In this document: piece by piece, positions 11,561-22,582 of the stretch
How positions within the stretch are numbered: the first letter of the stretch is position 1
Layout of the letters: each line of letters opens with the position of its first letter
From: Catonia carolina
Lineage: Eukaryota > Arthropoda > Insecta > Hemiptera > Achilidae
Assembly (NCBI GenBank): GCA_035578175.1
Contig: JAQMRL010000003.1
Location: 90,498,469-90,562,468, forward strand
Reading direction: 5' to 3'
DNA: 64,000 nucleotides
Made by a program: the position numbers and the translations under genes
Notes under the pieces: generated by a model
Told to the model about the DNA's origin: nothing
Database searches by the model: none
The model's input: only the letters and a program-made list of their open reading frames with translations

Positions 11561-12513
11561 ACGGGTGATTCAAAAAGAGCGCCGGTTTTTAAACGGCTGT
11601 TAAATTTTTGTTTATCGGTTGGCAACATTGTTAGACCTCATTTCTATTTCGGAGAACATTCCGATTGACGATTCAGTTGTAGTTTCTCTTGTTCGCAGTG
11701 TAGTACTCTCGCAGTCTGTGTCTAACCATGGAGAAGTTTACTATTGCACAACGAGTGTTAATCGTCAAAACATTTTACCAGAGTGGCGAGAGTTATGCGG
11801 CTACTGTCAGGCGACTTCGCGGTACTCTAGGACGTAATGAAGCACCGAATGAATCAACAGTTCGCAGGCTCATGAAAAAGTTTTTTGAGACGGGTTCAAC
11901 AGTCGACCTTAAAAGTTCTGGACGTCGTCGTTCTGGCCGAACTGAGCAGAACGTTGCGTTGGTTCGTGACAGTGTGGCTGTTAGCCCAGCAAAATCAATA
12001 CGTCGCCGTTCTCAACAATTGGGTTTACGATGTTCTTCTGTACGGAGAATTCTTCGGTATGATCTCCAATATCACCCGTATAAAATTCAGTTTCTGCACG
12101 AGAAACAAGTTTGTTGCTCCGTGAACGGTTCCAGGATCGCATCATTTCTCGTAGTTCCGACCATCAATGGCCACCAAGGTCGTGTGACTTGACGCCTTGT
12201 GACTTTCATCTTTGGGGTCATCTGAAGTCATTGGTGTATGCCAATAAACCCCGAAACATCAATGACTTGAAGGAGGAAATTCGACGGGTTATCGGGCAAA
12301 TGGAAGTCGAAACTTGTCGTGCAGTAATATCCAATTTCATGGACAGAGTTGATGCGTGCCAGCGCAGTAGAGGAGGACACATGCATGACATCATTTTTCA
12401 TACATGAAATCGGAAGGTAAGATGAACTTGTTGATGTATTTATTTTCAGTTTTTCAATAAAATAAATCTCTTAATTTGATATATCAAAACCGGCGCTCTT
12501 TTTGAATCACCCT
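11561..12513 (+). mobile_element. Internally deleted mariner-like element M3 (DUF4817 type)
   Basis: The ends are inverted repeats. The left reads GGGTGATTCAAAAAGAGCGC then CGGTTTTT, and the right is its reverse complement, ending in GAATCACCCTA. TA lies at both ends. About 950 bp separates the termini. The ends and the coding remnant differ from M1 and M2, so it is a separate lineage. Confidence 0.92.
11728..12407 (+). pseudogene. DUF4817-type transposase remnant (M3)
   Basis: The start ATG at 11728 sits in a good context (AACCATGG). Residues 1-130 are a complete DUF4817-like helix-turn-helix region: EKFTIAQRVLIVKTFYQSGE, STVRRLMKKFFETGSTVD, then RRSQQLGLRCSSVRRIL and HPYKIQ. The frame then breaks and resumes one frame over. 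It gives PPRSCDLTPCDFHLWGHLKS, then a VYANKP stretch and RSRGGHMHDIIFHT, the C-terminal portion that includes the last acidic region of these transposases. The intervening catalytic part is deleted. The N-terminal DNA-binding part is open and could in principle still be translated. Confidence 0.9.
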
Positions 12514-12557
12514 ATAGAATGTAAAATAATAATATATTAAATAAATAAATACCCATA

Positions 12558-12797
12558 TTAAACAACGATATAAGCGAATTCAATCAGCGGAAGATTGTGC
12601 AGCAACTCCCGGATGCATTCTACTTCTTCAGGTGTTTCAGGAGAACATTGGCTACCATCAAGGCCACTTGACTTCAGAAGATTGCCCGACGGAAAATAGT
12701 AACCAAACTCCTGCCATACCAGTCCCAGTATAGACATTCTAAGTATTCTACATCTCTCACTTCTAACCGCATGAGTTAGTACTCCAATTTTCGACAT
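12558..12797 (-). CDS. Unassigned 79-codon ORF
   Basis: The ORF has a mixed amino-acid composition, unlike the lysine, asparagine and phenylalanine-rich chance ORFs around it (it includes a segment SSGLDGSQCSPETPEEVECI). I recognise no domain. It is on the same strand as the THAP ORF about 1 kb upstream and could be a later exon or decayed transposon segment. No convincing acceptor precedes it. It may equally be a chance ORF. Confidence 0.2.
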   Translation of the reverse strand: MSKIGVLTHAVRSERCRILRMSILGLVWQEFGYYFPSGNLLKSSGLDGSQCSPETPEEVECIRELLHNLPLIEFAYIVV

Positions 12798-13857
12798 TTC
12801 ACAATATTCACGAATTCCGTCGATTTTTTACTTTTTAGGCTTTACTAAGAAATACGTGTTCTATACGCTATACGATCATGGTATACACAGTAGTTGCCTG
12901 TAACACCACATCTCAAAGGCCTCGAATCATTTTATCTACTAGGATTTGTGGAGTCTGGGGACTCTGACGAAGACTAATCGATGATTCCATGACAGAAGAA
13001 ATAATGTTCCACGACGGAAAGATTAACTTTTACTCCTGCACCTACGCTCTTTTCTCAACACTTCTTCTAAGAGCAACGCTAGTCTACATGCCTCGACAAA
13101 ACAACACACTAGATGGTTCCTTTTAGAAACATCAATGTAATTAGGTTTCTGAGCGCCATGCATTTAAGTCGCCATATAATGGCAAAGTAATAAACATAGA
13201 ACTTAAACTTTAAACAAGCATGTTACATTTGCCATCATCGCTTAGTAAACATAAGAACTGAACGGCCGGGTGCCCGGCTATACCATTACGCAAGTGAAAA
13301 CGGCTCTTCGCAGAGAGGAGCGACGCAGCTATGAATTCAACTCTGCTAACTTTAACTATTCAGTGAACGAGTATTTTTTCAAATCAGAGAATGAGTTTCA
13401 ACTTTCAAAAGTTTTTAGTTCTATCCAAGGTTACTATACTAGACGGTAGTGGTCACGCGCAGCTGCTGTGAGATATAAGATGACATAATATGGTCCCCAA
13501 CAACTCGGCCGGTGTGAAGTGATGGTAGGATTTTTGCATTGTTATTACAAACGTAGTGGTTTAGGAATGTTCACACGGGAAATTGATTTTAATTTTAATA
13601 ATTCTTCGTTTGCGGCCTGAAATTATTCTTTAAGTAGCTTCTTTTTTTCTTTTAATTTTTAAGATATCAGTTTCTTCTGACTGCGCAACATTAAAATCTG
13701 TCCCTTAATTTTATGATCTGCCTGTGTTATAATTGGATGATGAGTTTAAATATCATAAATTTCCTTTTAAGCGTATCGTTTCTCTGCTCGATTTTTACTT
13801 TCACTAGTCTACAAGTCAGGTTTACCGAGCGTAGAACGGCAATACAGATCGGCAAAT
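12798..13857. other. Non-coding stretch with a GC-richer block at about 13255-13545
   Basis: The block 13255-13545 contains ACGGCCGGGTGCCCGGC and AACTCGGCCGGTGTG and is less AT-rich than its surroundings. It could be regulatory or an untranslated exon. I find no open frame or domain. It lies between the unassigned ORF and the THAP ORF. Confidence 0.3.
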
Positions 13858-14127
13858 TTAAATGTGGGACTGAATTCGTCTTAAAGTCACGTTTTTTAAT
13901 GGAAGATGTAGCGACTTATACTTTAAATCGCGTACATAATCCGATTCGACGAAATGTACTAAACACACGCTACCACTATCAGCAGAAAATGAATCGACTC
14001 GCTTGCAAGCATTTATCCACTTCAATCTACTATCAATGGTCTTTGGAAAAACAGTAAAACTTATAATGTTCAACTCCTTTTGGTGTCTATCGTGATTAGA
14101 ACACCCGGCAATCGCACAACACACCAT
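13858..14127 (-). CDS. THAP-domain zinc-finger protein, N-terminal exon or fragment (89 codons)
   Basis: The ORF starts MVCCAIAGCSNHD and carries a THAP-type C2CH zinc finger. A Cys-x4-Cys pair lies at residues 4 and 9, followed by TVFPKTIDSRLKWINAC with the conserved W, and then CLVHF giving the final Cys-x2-His. A SLHLPLKNVTLRR segment stands where the AVPTLFP box usually ends the domain and is degenerate. THAP domains bind DNA in host factors and in P-element-type transposases. The ORF stops eight residues after the domain, at I-Q-S-H-I. It could be a first exon whose intron is read through here, or a truncated transposon gene. No catalytic domain is seen nearby. The domain itself has no frameshift or stop, so recent function is possible. 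Confidence 0.65.
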   Translation of the reverse strand: MVCCAIAGCSNHDRHQKELNIISFTVFPKTIDSRLKWINACKRVDSFSADSGSVCLVHFVESDYVRDLKYKSLHLPLKNVTLRRIQSHI

Positions 14128-14313
14128 TATTAAAGACTAGTAAAAGTATTACAGACCGTATGAAGATTACTAAACATCACAGACCGACACGGTATGTATC
14201 TTGCGTCGGCTGTCGCTGGTGACTAGTGACGTTAGAGGACAAGACTTGTTACTGCGCATATCGTTGATGATCCCTACCATCTAGTAAAGTAAATGTGGTT
14301 CTATCAGTAAAAT

Positions 14314-14358
14314 TAGCGAGAATTCTGAAACGGATTTCAGAGAATCAATTTCTCGCTA
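14314..14358. repeat. 45-bp imperfect palindrome upstream of the THAP ORF
   Basis: TAGCGAGAA and TTCTCGCTA close the structure and ATTCTGAAA pairs with TTTCAGAGAAT inside around a CGGA loop. It lies about 190 bp upstream of the THAP start codon on that gene's 5' side. It could be a binding site or a foldback remnant. Confidence 0.6.
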
Positions 14359-16259
14359 GTATATAATTTAATTAGTATGAAAAACATATTTAAACTACAC
14401 ACTTAGATACTTTAAATACAATTTAAATGTATATTCAAGTCTCTTTTACTAACAGGATTATTTAACAAAAACTATAAAGCTAACGTAAAAAAGAAAAAAT
14501 CATTAAACTACTTACTGCGTTCAATGAATTAAAACTGAGAAAGTTATAAACGCTTTAGGAAAAAAATTATAGTTAAAAGTAAAAATACACAACGGAAATG
14601 GCCAATGAAGCAATGTGCTCGTTAAATTTAGTGAAGCTTTTTCAATGCGCTTGACCACTCCAACAACCAACCCTTTAACAATTCTATGCAGCAATATTAA
14701 AGGAAGGGGGAAGGTTAAAATGTAATCAGGTCACAACAGGATTTATCTCATTTATTTATCTAACTTTTTTTGTGTTCATTACTTGAAAGTACAAAACATT
14801 AAAAATACAACATCGATATGTTTTATACAGTTAATTTAAAATATCTTAATCCTTCTGACTTTTTACAAAAGCAACATTTATGTATTATCATTACTGATTG
14901 ATATACAATTTATTTTAAATTTAATAAATTGAATAGAAACAATTGTAACGAGCCAAAACAAATTGACAGATAGTTGTGTTTATGTTTTGGTTTGTTAAAG
15001 TATGAAATGTAAATAAAAACAGCTGGTTGAAATTAGATATTAAAAAATATTTAAAATTAATATAGCCTATTTAATAAACAAAAGTCTTGTTGCTAAGCGA
15101 CTATGAAAAAGAAGGTGATTTTATAAAATTATTTCTTCAGTGTGGGGCTGAAAGTCAATGCAAATGGTAGGTCCCACATTCATTCATAAAAACGATTATT
15201 TAAGTTGATTAGAAGAGAATTTATAGTTAAATATGGATAATGTTAATATGTAAGTTAAGAGAATATGGATAATGTAAAAAGACTTGTTGTTTTCGTATAA
15301 ATAACAATTAGATTACTGTAAAAATAAAATAATTTACTGATCATATATTTATTCAAATGAACAAATTTACTGATGATATATTAATGTAATAGCATACAAA
15401 TTGAATAATAAACAATTAATACACTGATTACTATTACTTATGATAATTAATAATTAAAACGAGATTCAATAATTACGCTGCAAACATAACATACGTGATT
15501 GCATGATGATCATTTAATAATGTTCAAAGATTTCTTATTACATAAAAAAAATGATAAATGATAATATGAATAATGTTTTATTGAATGAAATAAATAAATA
15601 TTGATAGGAGGCAAGATAAATGGAAAAATAATAAAATCAAACTTGAAAGATGATACAACGCCAATAAAGAATACCATATTAATATAATCTTATAACAAAT
15701 TGGCTAATCCCTCGTGGGGATATTATAATACACAAAACAATATAAAATAAAAGCTTTTTAGATATTGTTTTTAAAGATGTACGATTATTGTATAGTTAAA
15801 CAGTCTATTTTAAGCATCTTATAGCCCCAACAAACCCATTAATTTCGACTTTTTGGGGAACTTGAGTTAGTAACTGATTCATATTAGTGGGTAGGAAACG
15901 TTCATTAGTAAGATATTGAAATAGAATCTATTGTACGGACAAATGATACATAATCACATAAATGTAAATAAGGAATTAATTACCTATTTTATTCTAAACA
16001 ATGTTTAATCTTTAATTTAGTATTAACTTCAGAAGTTTATTGTATTTTTTTAAATTAATAACTGTAATAATTTAATGTAAGTAATCAATTTGTACAATGA
16101 ATTTTTGTTATATTTATGAAAAGGAACTTTTCTTATATATATAAAAAACCAGATCCCGACAAAACCGGAACTGATGTTACAACACTGTTAAGTTTTAAAA
16201 ATTGTAATAACTATATACGGTATATACTCTTATACACTAGATAAACAGTAAGTATAAAA
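14359..16259. other. Very AT-rich region without a recognised gene
   Basis: No ORF above 60 codons, no tRNA-like boxes and no LINE motifs are visible. The base composition is among the most AT-rich of the window. Confidence 0.6.
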
Positions 16260-16261
16260 AT

Positions 16262-16880
16262 AGGCAACAAAAACATACGGGAGGTTGGGGAATTCGGGTA
16301 TCTAGGGAGTAAAATAAAAAAGAATGGTAGAAGCACAAAAAATGACATCAAAAGTAGGATTGCTCAAGCTAGAAGGGTCTTCGAAATAAAAACAGCTTAC
16401 TGACTACGAACATTGATTTACAGATTAGGAGAAATTTCTTTAAACCCTATGTTTGGAGTGTATAATTGTACGTAAATGAAACATGGGTGATAGGGGCTGT
16501 TAGAAAAAAAGAGAATAGAAATTTTTGAAATGTTTTGCTACGGGAAAATGTTAAAGATTAGGTGGGTGGACAAAATAAGCAATTTAGAGGTTCATAGACG
16601 AGTGGATCAAAAAAGAAGTATATGGAAACATTTTACCAGAAGAAGGAGAAGGGATAGGGTAGTGGGGCATATCTTAAGACATCTAGGTATTGCTCTATCA
16701 ATAATGGAGGGTAGTATTGAGGGAGTGAATTGTAGAAGGAGAAAGGTTAGAATACATTAACCAAATTAACAGCGATGTAGTGTATTGCAGGTATGTAGAT
16801 ATGAAACGACTTGTGCAAGACAGAGGAGCTTGGAGAACTGCATCAAACCAGACGATAGACTGATGACAAGAGAAAAAACA
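16262..16880 (+). pseudogene. Non-LTR retrotransposon, reverse-transcriptase C-terminal remnant
   Basis: The frames give FGYLGSKIKKNGRSTK, then IKSRIAQARRVFEI, a degenerate GAVRKKRIEIFEMFCYGKML and KIRWVDKISNLEVHRRV. They continue with RRRRDRVVGHILRH, IMEGSIEGVNCRRRK and an end RGAWRTASNQ. This order is the conserved C-terminal end of common insect endonuclease/reverse-transcriptase LINEs. Several stops and frameshifts make it a pseudogene. The RT catalytic core is absent, as expected of a 5'-truncated insertion. The clade is not determinable from this end. Confidence 0.8.
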
Positions 16881-18004
16881 CAAAATATTTCTAAAATAAA
16901 ATGTAATATTAAATATTAAAATATTTACTGTAGTTCTAGTACCTGCGGAAGGAGAATGTGTATAGAATCAGTCGTATTTCTAGTAATACAAGAAAGTAGA
17001 GGTGGAAAATTTCTAATTATAAGGAAATACCAACCACCAAATTTAAGATGCAAGAGATGTTTTCGGTTATAACGCATTTTATACACACCGAGAGAAACAT
17101 GAAAAACGTGGTGGTTGAAATGATACGGCAGCAGAAAATCGGGAACGACGATGCGACGACCCCTGTGTGTGTAAGCAGGTCTTAATTGCACGTCTGGGGC
17201 GGCTGTGAGTCCAATGCAAATGAAGTAATCAGAAGAGGCTCAATGAGAACATGCACGTTTCTGTCAGAGAAAAACAACAGGCACAGCTCTTAGACTGTCT
17301 TGTCAAATTGCAACTGTGTAGTAATCGCTAAATACCAGTAGTAACAGTAATAATAGTAATTCCGTATGTATTACCATACTAAATTGTCATTGGCCTTTTC
17401 AACCTTACAATACTTCGTGATTTTTATTAGATTTTAACAATTCAAGACACGATCAATGTAAGAGTTGATGAATAAAATGTTGATGAAACCAAGATTTAAT
17501 CCAAGTACCTTACGATTAACTGCACTGAAAACTATGGGGTGGCATTAAACCACTGAACAGATATTGTCATTAAAACAACATGCATGCAGATAAAATTGTT
17601 ATTACTTCGGCTTTCCAGTATTAATGTTCAGAACATTGTTACGTTTTTATTCATATACGTACTTACAACTAAATACGTTTGAAAATATTTGCGACCGCGC
17701 TGCGCGCAGGCTAAATGCTAGCCTCAGTGGCATATATTAATATGGAGTTTCAAATAGCACAAAGGTTGATAATACTACTGCAATTATTAAATCGAGTGTA
17801 ATAAACAAGGAAATAATATTCGTAATAATGTAACCAAATAAAATAATACAAAATGAAGTCTGGTGGTAAATACTTTTTCTTGTTGATGTAAGTGGTGAAA
17901 AATATAACCTATGTTAAAACAAGAGGAGGAAGAGCCGATTAAATATATTCGGAATAAATAAATTATCGATTATTTTTGACGTATTTGTTGTCTATCTGAA
18001 TATT
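16881..18004. other. Region without a recognised gene
   Basis: An 88-codon minus-strand ORF at 16925-17191 has no recognisable domain. A small GC-rich islet at 17690-17725 holds nested inverted repeats (CTGCGCGCAG; AGGCTA and TAGCCT). Nothing else is supported. Confidence 0.45.
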
Positions 18005-18136
18005 TATAAAAACATCAGCGGTAAGTGACCAGCTGCTAATTCTAAAATTTTCTAAAATACTATGACTTCATTCGAATCAAAGGAAACTTAAGCAAAACAT
18101 TAACATTTAGAAGTGATTGTGCACGATGGCGGTGCG
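18005..18136 (+). promoter_or_regulatory. Candidate promoter and short first coding exon
   Basis: TATAAAA at 18005-18011 is followed by an ATG at 18126 in good context (CACGATGG). The frame ATGGCGGTGCG runs straight into a consensus splice donor, GTAAGT, at 18137. A second donor-like CGGTAAGTG occurs at 18019-18027. A few-codon first exon joined to a donor is common in insect genes. No downstream exon can be identified, so this remains a hypothesis. Confidence 0.25.
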
Positions 18137-18464
18137 GTAAGTGTTTATTAAAGCAGAGCTTCATTTGTTTTTTATTTCCTGCGAAAAAGTTAAGAAAAGC
18201 TCATGGTTTTTTCGAAAGAAGTGCAAGTGAGTCTATGAATTTCAAATGAAGATGTTTATGTTTAAATTTCTTGTGTAGATAAATAAGTCAAATTTCTTAC
18301 ATTAGATAAATAAGTAAATTTTTAAGGTTTCTTCAAATATTTATAATCACGGACATTGGATAGGAATATTGGATCATTATTTATTTTTTTATTTTTTTTC
18401 TCAATGTTGATTTTTTCCTGTGATTTCAAATTTTTGAATACCAGAATTTCGGTTAGATTTGAAA

Positions 18465-18615
18465 ATCAATAGCCTACATAATTCTTAACCATTGGCATTT
18501 TACAGTATCATAAATGTACATAAAGGAATGAATGCTTTATACTGATATCTCGAAGATTTCTATAGTTCTTTTTTTGTTATGCGGCAAAGAGTTTCTGATA
18601 ACGTTTTAATTTTTT
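18465..18615 (+). repeat. Diverged repeat H, copy 1
   Basis: This segment contains AATAGCCTACATAATTCTTA, ACCATT, TTATACTGAT and GAGTTTCTGATAACGTTTTA. It matches the order and spacing of 20720-20875 on the same strand, with many substitutions and indels. Neither copy has a recognisable ORF or clear termini, so the repeat type is unknown. Confidence 0.55.
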
Positions 18616-19039
18616 AAACAACAATTATGCATTGTTTTAATAATGCATCTTACCGTAATTTTTATATTTTTCGCAGTATTTAGAAAGTTTTACTTTATTC
18701 AATAGATGGAATATCGAGATATGTATCTGACCACTCGAAGCTTTACCAATTTTTCTAAAACGGATTGTTAGTTTTTTATATTTAACAGGTAAATAGGTGT
18801 TCCCAGCATGTTTAATATACTAATTTAATTTTATAAACATGTAAGTATTAAACGTAAAACTTTAAAGGAACGACGTAAACAACTCGTATCTAAGTTTCTT
18901 GACGTAATAGATAAACAGTTAATTTAAAATTAAGCAATTAGTTAAGATTTTGAAACTAATTTTGATGTATTAAAGACACATGTGTAATTCTGACAAACCA
19001 TCTGCCATATCAAATATTTCAATCTAAAGGAAAATAATA

Positions 19040-19400
19040 CTTGAAAACAAGCTGTTGTTGTGCAAATCCATGGTGAAGCCATTTGGACCTACGGGGTTCA
19101 ATTATGGGGCACAGCATCAAATTTCAACATCTAGAGTCTGCAACGGTTTCAATCGAAAGCCCTGCGGACCAAATTAAGTGCACCTTGGTATATTATCAAT
19201 GCTGACATACGTCGAGATTTGGATTTTCAAACAGTCTGTGAAGTTACATGTAGTTCTACAACCGCAAATATATCAACCGTCTGAATAACCACGTTAATCA
19301 TCTGCCGTTAAATCTGTTGGACAATTGTAACAATTTACATAGACTAAAACGTGCGACCATACTAAATCTGCTACGCATATTCTGACGTGTGATATTAATT
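19040..19400 (+). pseudogene. Jockey-type LINE ORF2 C-terminal remnant
   Basis: The frame reads AIWTYGVQLWGTASNFNI, SLQRFQSKALRT, then APWYIINADIRRDL. These are the hallmark C-terminal motifs of insect Jockey-clade ORF2 (IWTYG.QLWG, QRFQSK, PWYV.N). Later parts in shifted frames read NRLNNHVNHLPLNLLDN and LHRLKRAT. Multiple stops are present and no RT core is retained. Confidence 0.85.
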
Positions 19401-19675
19401 TTTTTTAAATACAGTGTGACAATGTAACTGATGAACTTTTTTGAGTGTGAATATGGAAACAATTAAATGAAAATTTTTCATAACATTGAAGTAAGTTTGG
19501 AGTACATTTATATTTTATGAAAGGTTTCTTATTTTTATTAAATTATTTGAAACAATTTATGGACAGTAGCCTATAGGAATATATGTATTATAGTTTGTTA
19601 TTGTACCATTAGACTGTAATTTCCTCATGCTTTGTTTCAAAACGATATCTTGTATATTTTGTTACATAAGTATAA

Positions 19676-19926
19676 AGGCCGGCCGCATTGGCATAGTTGG
19701 TAACATGCTCGCCTCTCACCATGCGGTCGTGGGTTCGAATTCCACTCAGGGACGGCATATTTTTATATGCTACAAAAAAAATCATTTTATCTGGCCGTGG
19801 GTTCAAAGCCCACTCAGGCACGGCATATTTTAATATGCTATAAAAAAAATCATTTCATCCCCACACAGTTACACCCCAGCGTCGTTGCTAACGACCGTTG
19901 CAGTTGATACGACGTTAAATAAATAA
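19676..19926 (+). mobile_element. SINE-B copy 2, with an internally duplicated B-box segment
   Basis: The head GGCCGCATTGGCATAGTTGG and GGGTTCGAATTCCACTC are followed by GGCATATTTTTATATGC. A 68-bp segment is then repeated: the CGTGGGTTC motif starts at 19728 and again at 19796. The end is CGTCGTTGCTAACGACCGTT followed by GCAGTTGATACGACGTTAAA and TAAATAAA. This copy is longer than its relatives because of the duplication and carries two B-box-like motifs. Confidence 0.9.
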
Positions 19927-22397
19927 AAACAGTATAACGGACCACGTATTTAAATAAACGTTATAATGAAAAGTGAAGAAAAAATTAAAGAGGGCGATTA
20001 CTGATGCTCCCATTTACTAATAAAAGAGAACTTTACATACAAATTTACACATTATTACATAAATTAAATATTTCTGAAGCTCTAATAATAGTTTTAAAAA
20101 TAAACTCTAATTCAATTAAAACCCACTATTACAAGATCTAAATACACAGAATTTACTAGCCAACCCGCAAAGAAGGTTCCGTAGGAGATGGAGCAGTCAT
20201 CGATTGATCTATCAAAACCAGATTCCAGAATAATTTCAAGAAAATAAATAAGTAATAAAAATTATATACACGAAACCATAATAAATTAAAGTAATTATAT
20301 TAAATTCGATATTTCTGATCTAAAGATTTCCTGTTGAAATCCTTTTCAAACTAGCAGAGCATTAAAAGTAAATATGCACAGGAACATTATTAATAATAGT
20401 TGAGCTAGTATTTTGTTAACTAAGTCTTTATGAAAAGTCTTATTGTCATCGCAGTTTCCCGATAAATTTATATAGAATACTTCTTTATTTCTCTCTAGGT
20501 TTTTCTCATTGATCGTTTATAATATAAATATGTTTTTTCTAGTTATGATGAAAAAAATATGTTTATATAGGCTTATTTGTAGTGTGATTTTTCTCGTTAC
20601 CTAATAAAAATGCATATTCAAAAGTTTGTTTTTTTGAACTGAATTTGTTGAAAAGTTTTTTTTAAAGTTTATTAATATTGTTTATTGTTAATTTATGATT
20701 ATCGTTTTTTATTAGTTTTCAAATAATAGCCCACATAATTCTCAACCATTTGAATTTTATAGTACACAAATCTATGGGAAGAAATACTTTACACTGATTG
20801 TACAGAAAATGTTTAGTTTTTTTTTGTTAATTGGCGAAGAGTCTCTGATAACTTTTTAATTTTTCTTAATTTACTTAATAAACATCAAAATGCGTAAATA
20901 ACTTAAAAACTCTCGCAATGGAAGTAAAAACGGTATATTTTACAAACACTTATCAACATTTTAATAATAAAAACATAATTCTGTACTTCAAGAAGAAGGT
21001 AACTCAATAAAATTCTTTTTTTTTTATTTTATGGTCGATTTATAAACTTTATTATTTTTTCTTGTGAATTGCAGCTCTATTCTATATATTCTCCATGTTT
21101 TCATAACACTAATAACTCACATTAATCAATTTGAAACGGTATTATTCATTTATTTAATTAGTCTAAAGTTAGATAAATTTTTTAGCCCTGCACTGTACCT
21201 AGAAGTACAACTCTGAGGCTGTTTTAAAACACATCTTCATTACGAGCATTGTTACATACCTACAAGAAAAGAAAGTGCCATAACAATATACCCGTAATAC
21301 AACATATTTTAAGTATTTCATAGTAATCTTTACTTGAAATTAGTTGTATAGTTGTAAATTAAGATAAAATCTCAAAAATTCTTAAAATTAATCCCAAAAG
21401 ATCTTTAAATCTCAATCTCTTAATCATAAAATTTTCTTTAAAATATTACTAAGATGGTTGTTCAAGTTTAACAAAAATATTGAGAAACGGAGATCTTAGA
21501 ACGAACATCATGTCTTGCTAGCTGATTTATTCAATAAAAGTAATTTTTACAAACCCGATGAAATGTTTTTTGTACCAGTTGTCTCATAGTAATAAATTTC
21601 CCATTACGTTGTGATAAATGGCTTAAATTGGATTTACATAATTTTTCAAAATAAATCCCAAAACCTAATATAATTTGTTATTTTTTTGTACTGATTAAAG
21701 AATTTCCTTTCACAAGTTGGGTTTGAAATTTATATTGTTTAATATCATAAATTTATTTGTTTTCATTTAAGTTGAAACATGAAAATGTCAACATAAGGTA
21801 AATTAAAAATTCAATACGATTACAATTTTTAAAAAAATGTGGATAATGAAAAATATAATAATAGATAAAAACTTAACTGAAATTACTTGACGTAGCGACA
21901 TTATAAAACGAAGGGTGGTTATGAGATACTGCTCCTTTCAAGCCCGCACAGCCAGGAGGAGATGACTTCAATATTAACATATTAAAAACTCGGTTGCCTC
22001 TAAATGCTGTGTGGGTATCCACCACTGCTCTTACCCCTTAATTTTTCTAACGTTGTAGTCTCTCTGCCACTTAAATTTCAACACCGAGCCAAACACAAGT
22101 TGACAATACAAAGTTATGAAATCTTGAAATCTTCTTTAATATCTAGCAGAATTATGTAAATTAAAAAACGGTTTGTTGGCAAATATACAATTAAACTTCA
22201 AATTGTAAGTGTTAAAATTTCTGGTTGAAGGAGCACTAAAACCTTAACACGTTTGTATCTAGATGTTTGAGTTCCAAATGACTATTTACCAAATTCATAC
22301 CTATTGAACCAAAATTGTTCGTTCAATTATAACAGCGACACTGATTTGGTTGTAAAAATTATGATTCAACACCTTTTTTTATTCCTAATTTATGTAC
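19927..22397. other. AT-rich region without a gene; contains repeat H copy 2
   Basis: Apart from 20720-20875, which matches repeat H copy 1, there is no recognisable element. No ORF longer than 60 codons is found. Poly-T and poly-A runs are common. Confidence 0.5.
20720..20875 (+). repeat. Diverged repeat H, copy 2
   Basis: AATAGCCCACATAATTCTCA, ACCATTTGAATTTTATAG, TTTACACTGAT and GAGTCTCTGATAACTTTTTA align in order with 18465-18615. The 2.2-kb spacing and same orientation fit either an old segmental duplication or two insertions of one repeat. Confidence 0.55.
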
Positions 22398-22582
22398 GTT
22401 GCAATCTGTTCAATTTAGAACAATAAGCAACGCCATGACTCAATGAGATGAGGATGATGTGTATGACGTGTAAATGAGCTGTAGTCTTGTACAGACCCAG
22501 GCTGACCATTCCTGAGAGAGTATGGTTAATTAAACCCCAACCATCAAAGTACACCGGTAACCACTGTCTAGTATTCAACACC
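22398..22582 (-). mobile_element. SINE-A copy 2, 5'-truncated
   Basis: On the minus strand it covers the body and 3' end only: ACCACTGTCTAGTATTC reversed at the left break, CTTTGATGGTTGGGGTTTAA, and the end AATTGAACAGATTGCAAC. The tRNA-like head is missing, a typical outcome of incomplete reverse transcription. Confidence 0.85.

Noticed and set aside
10794..11573. Minus-strand ORFs across mariner M2
   Set aside because: They are antisense shadows of the transposase remnant, and the second runs out of the element.
12880..13190. Second THAP-like start (MVYTVVACNTT)
   Set aside because: Only the first residues resemble a THAP start. The conserved tryptophan, Cys-x2-His and frame are absent.
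19676..19760. tRNA gene candidates (SINE-A, B and C heads)
   Set aside because: The A and B boxes are recognisable, but complete cloverleaf pairing is missing, and each head is fused to a repeated non-tRNA body with its own tail.
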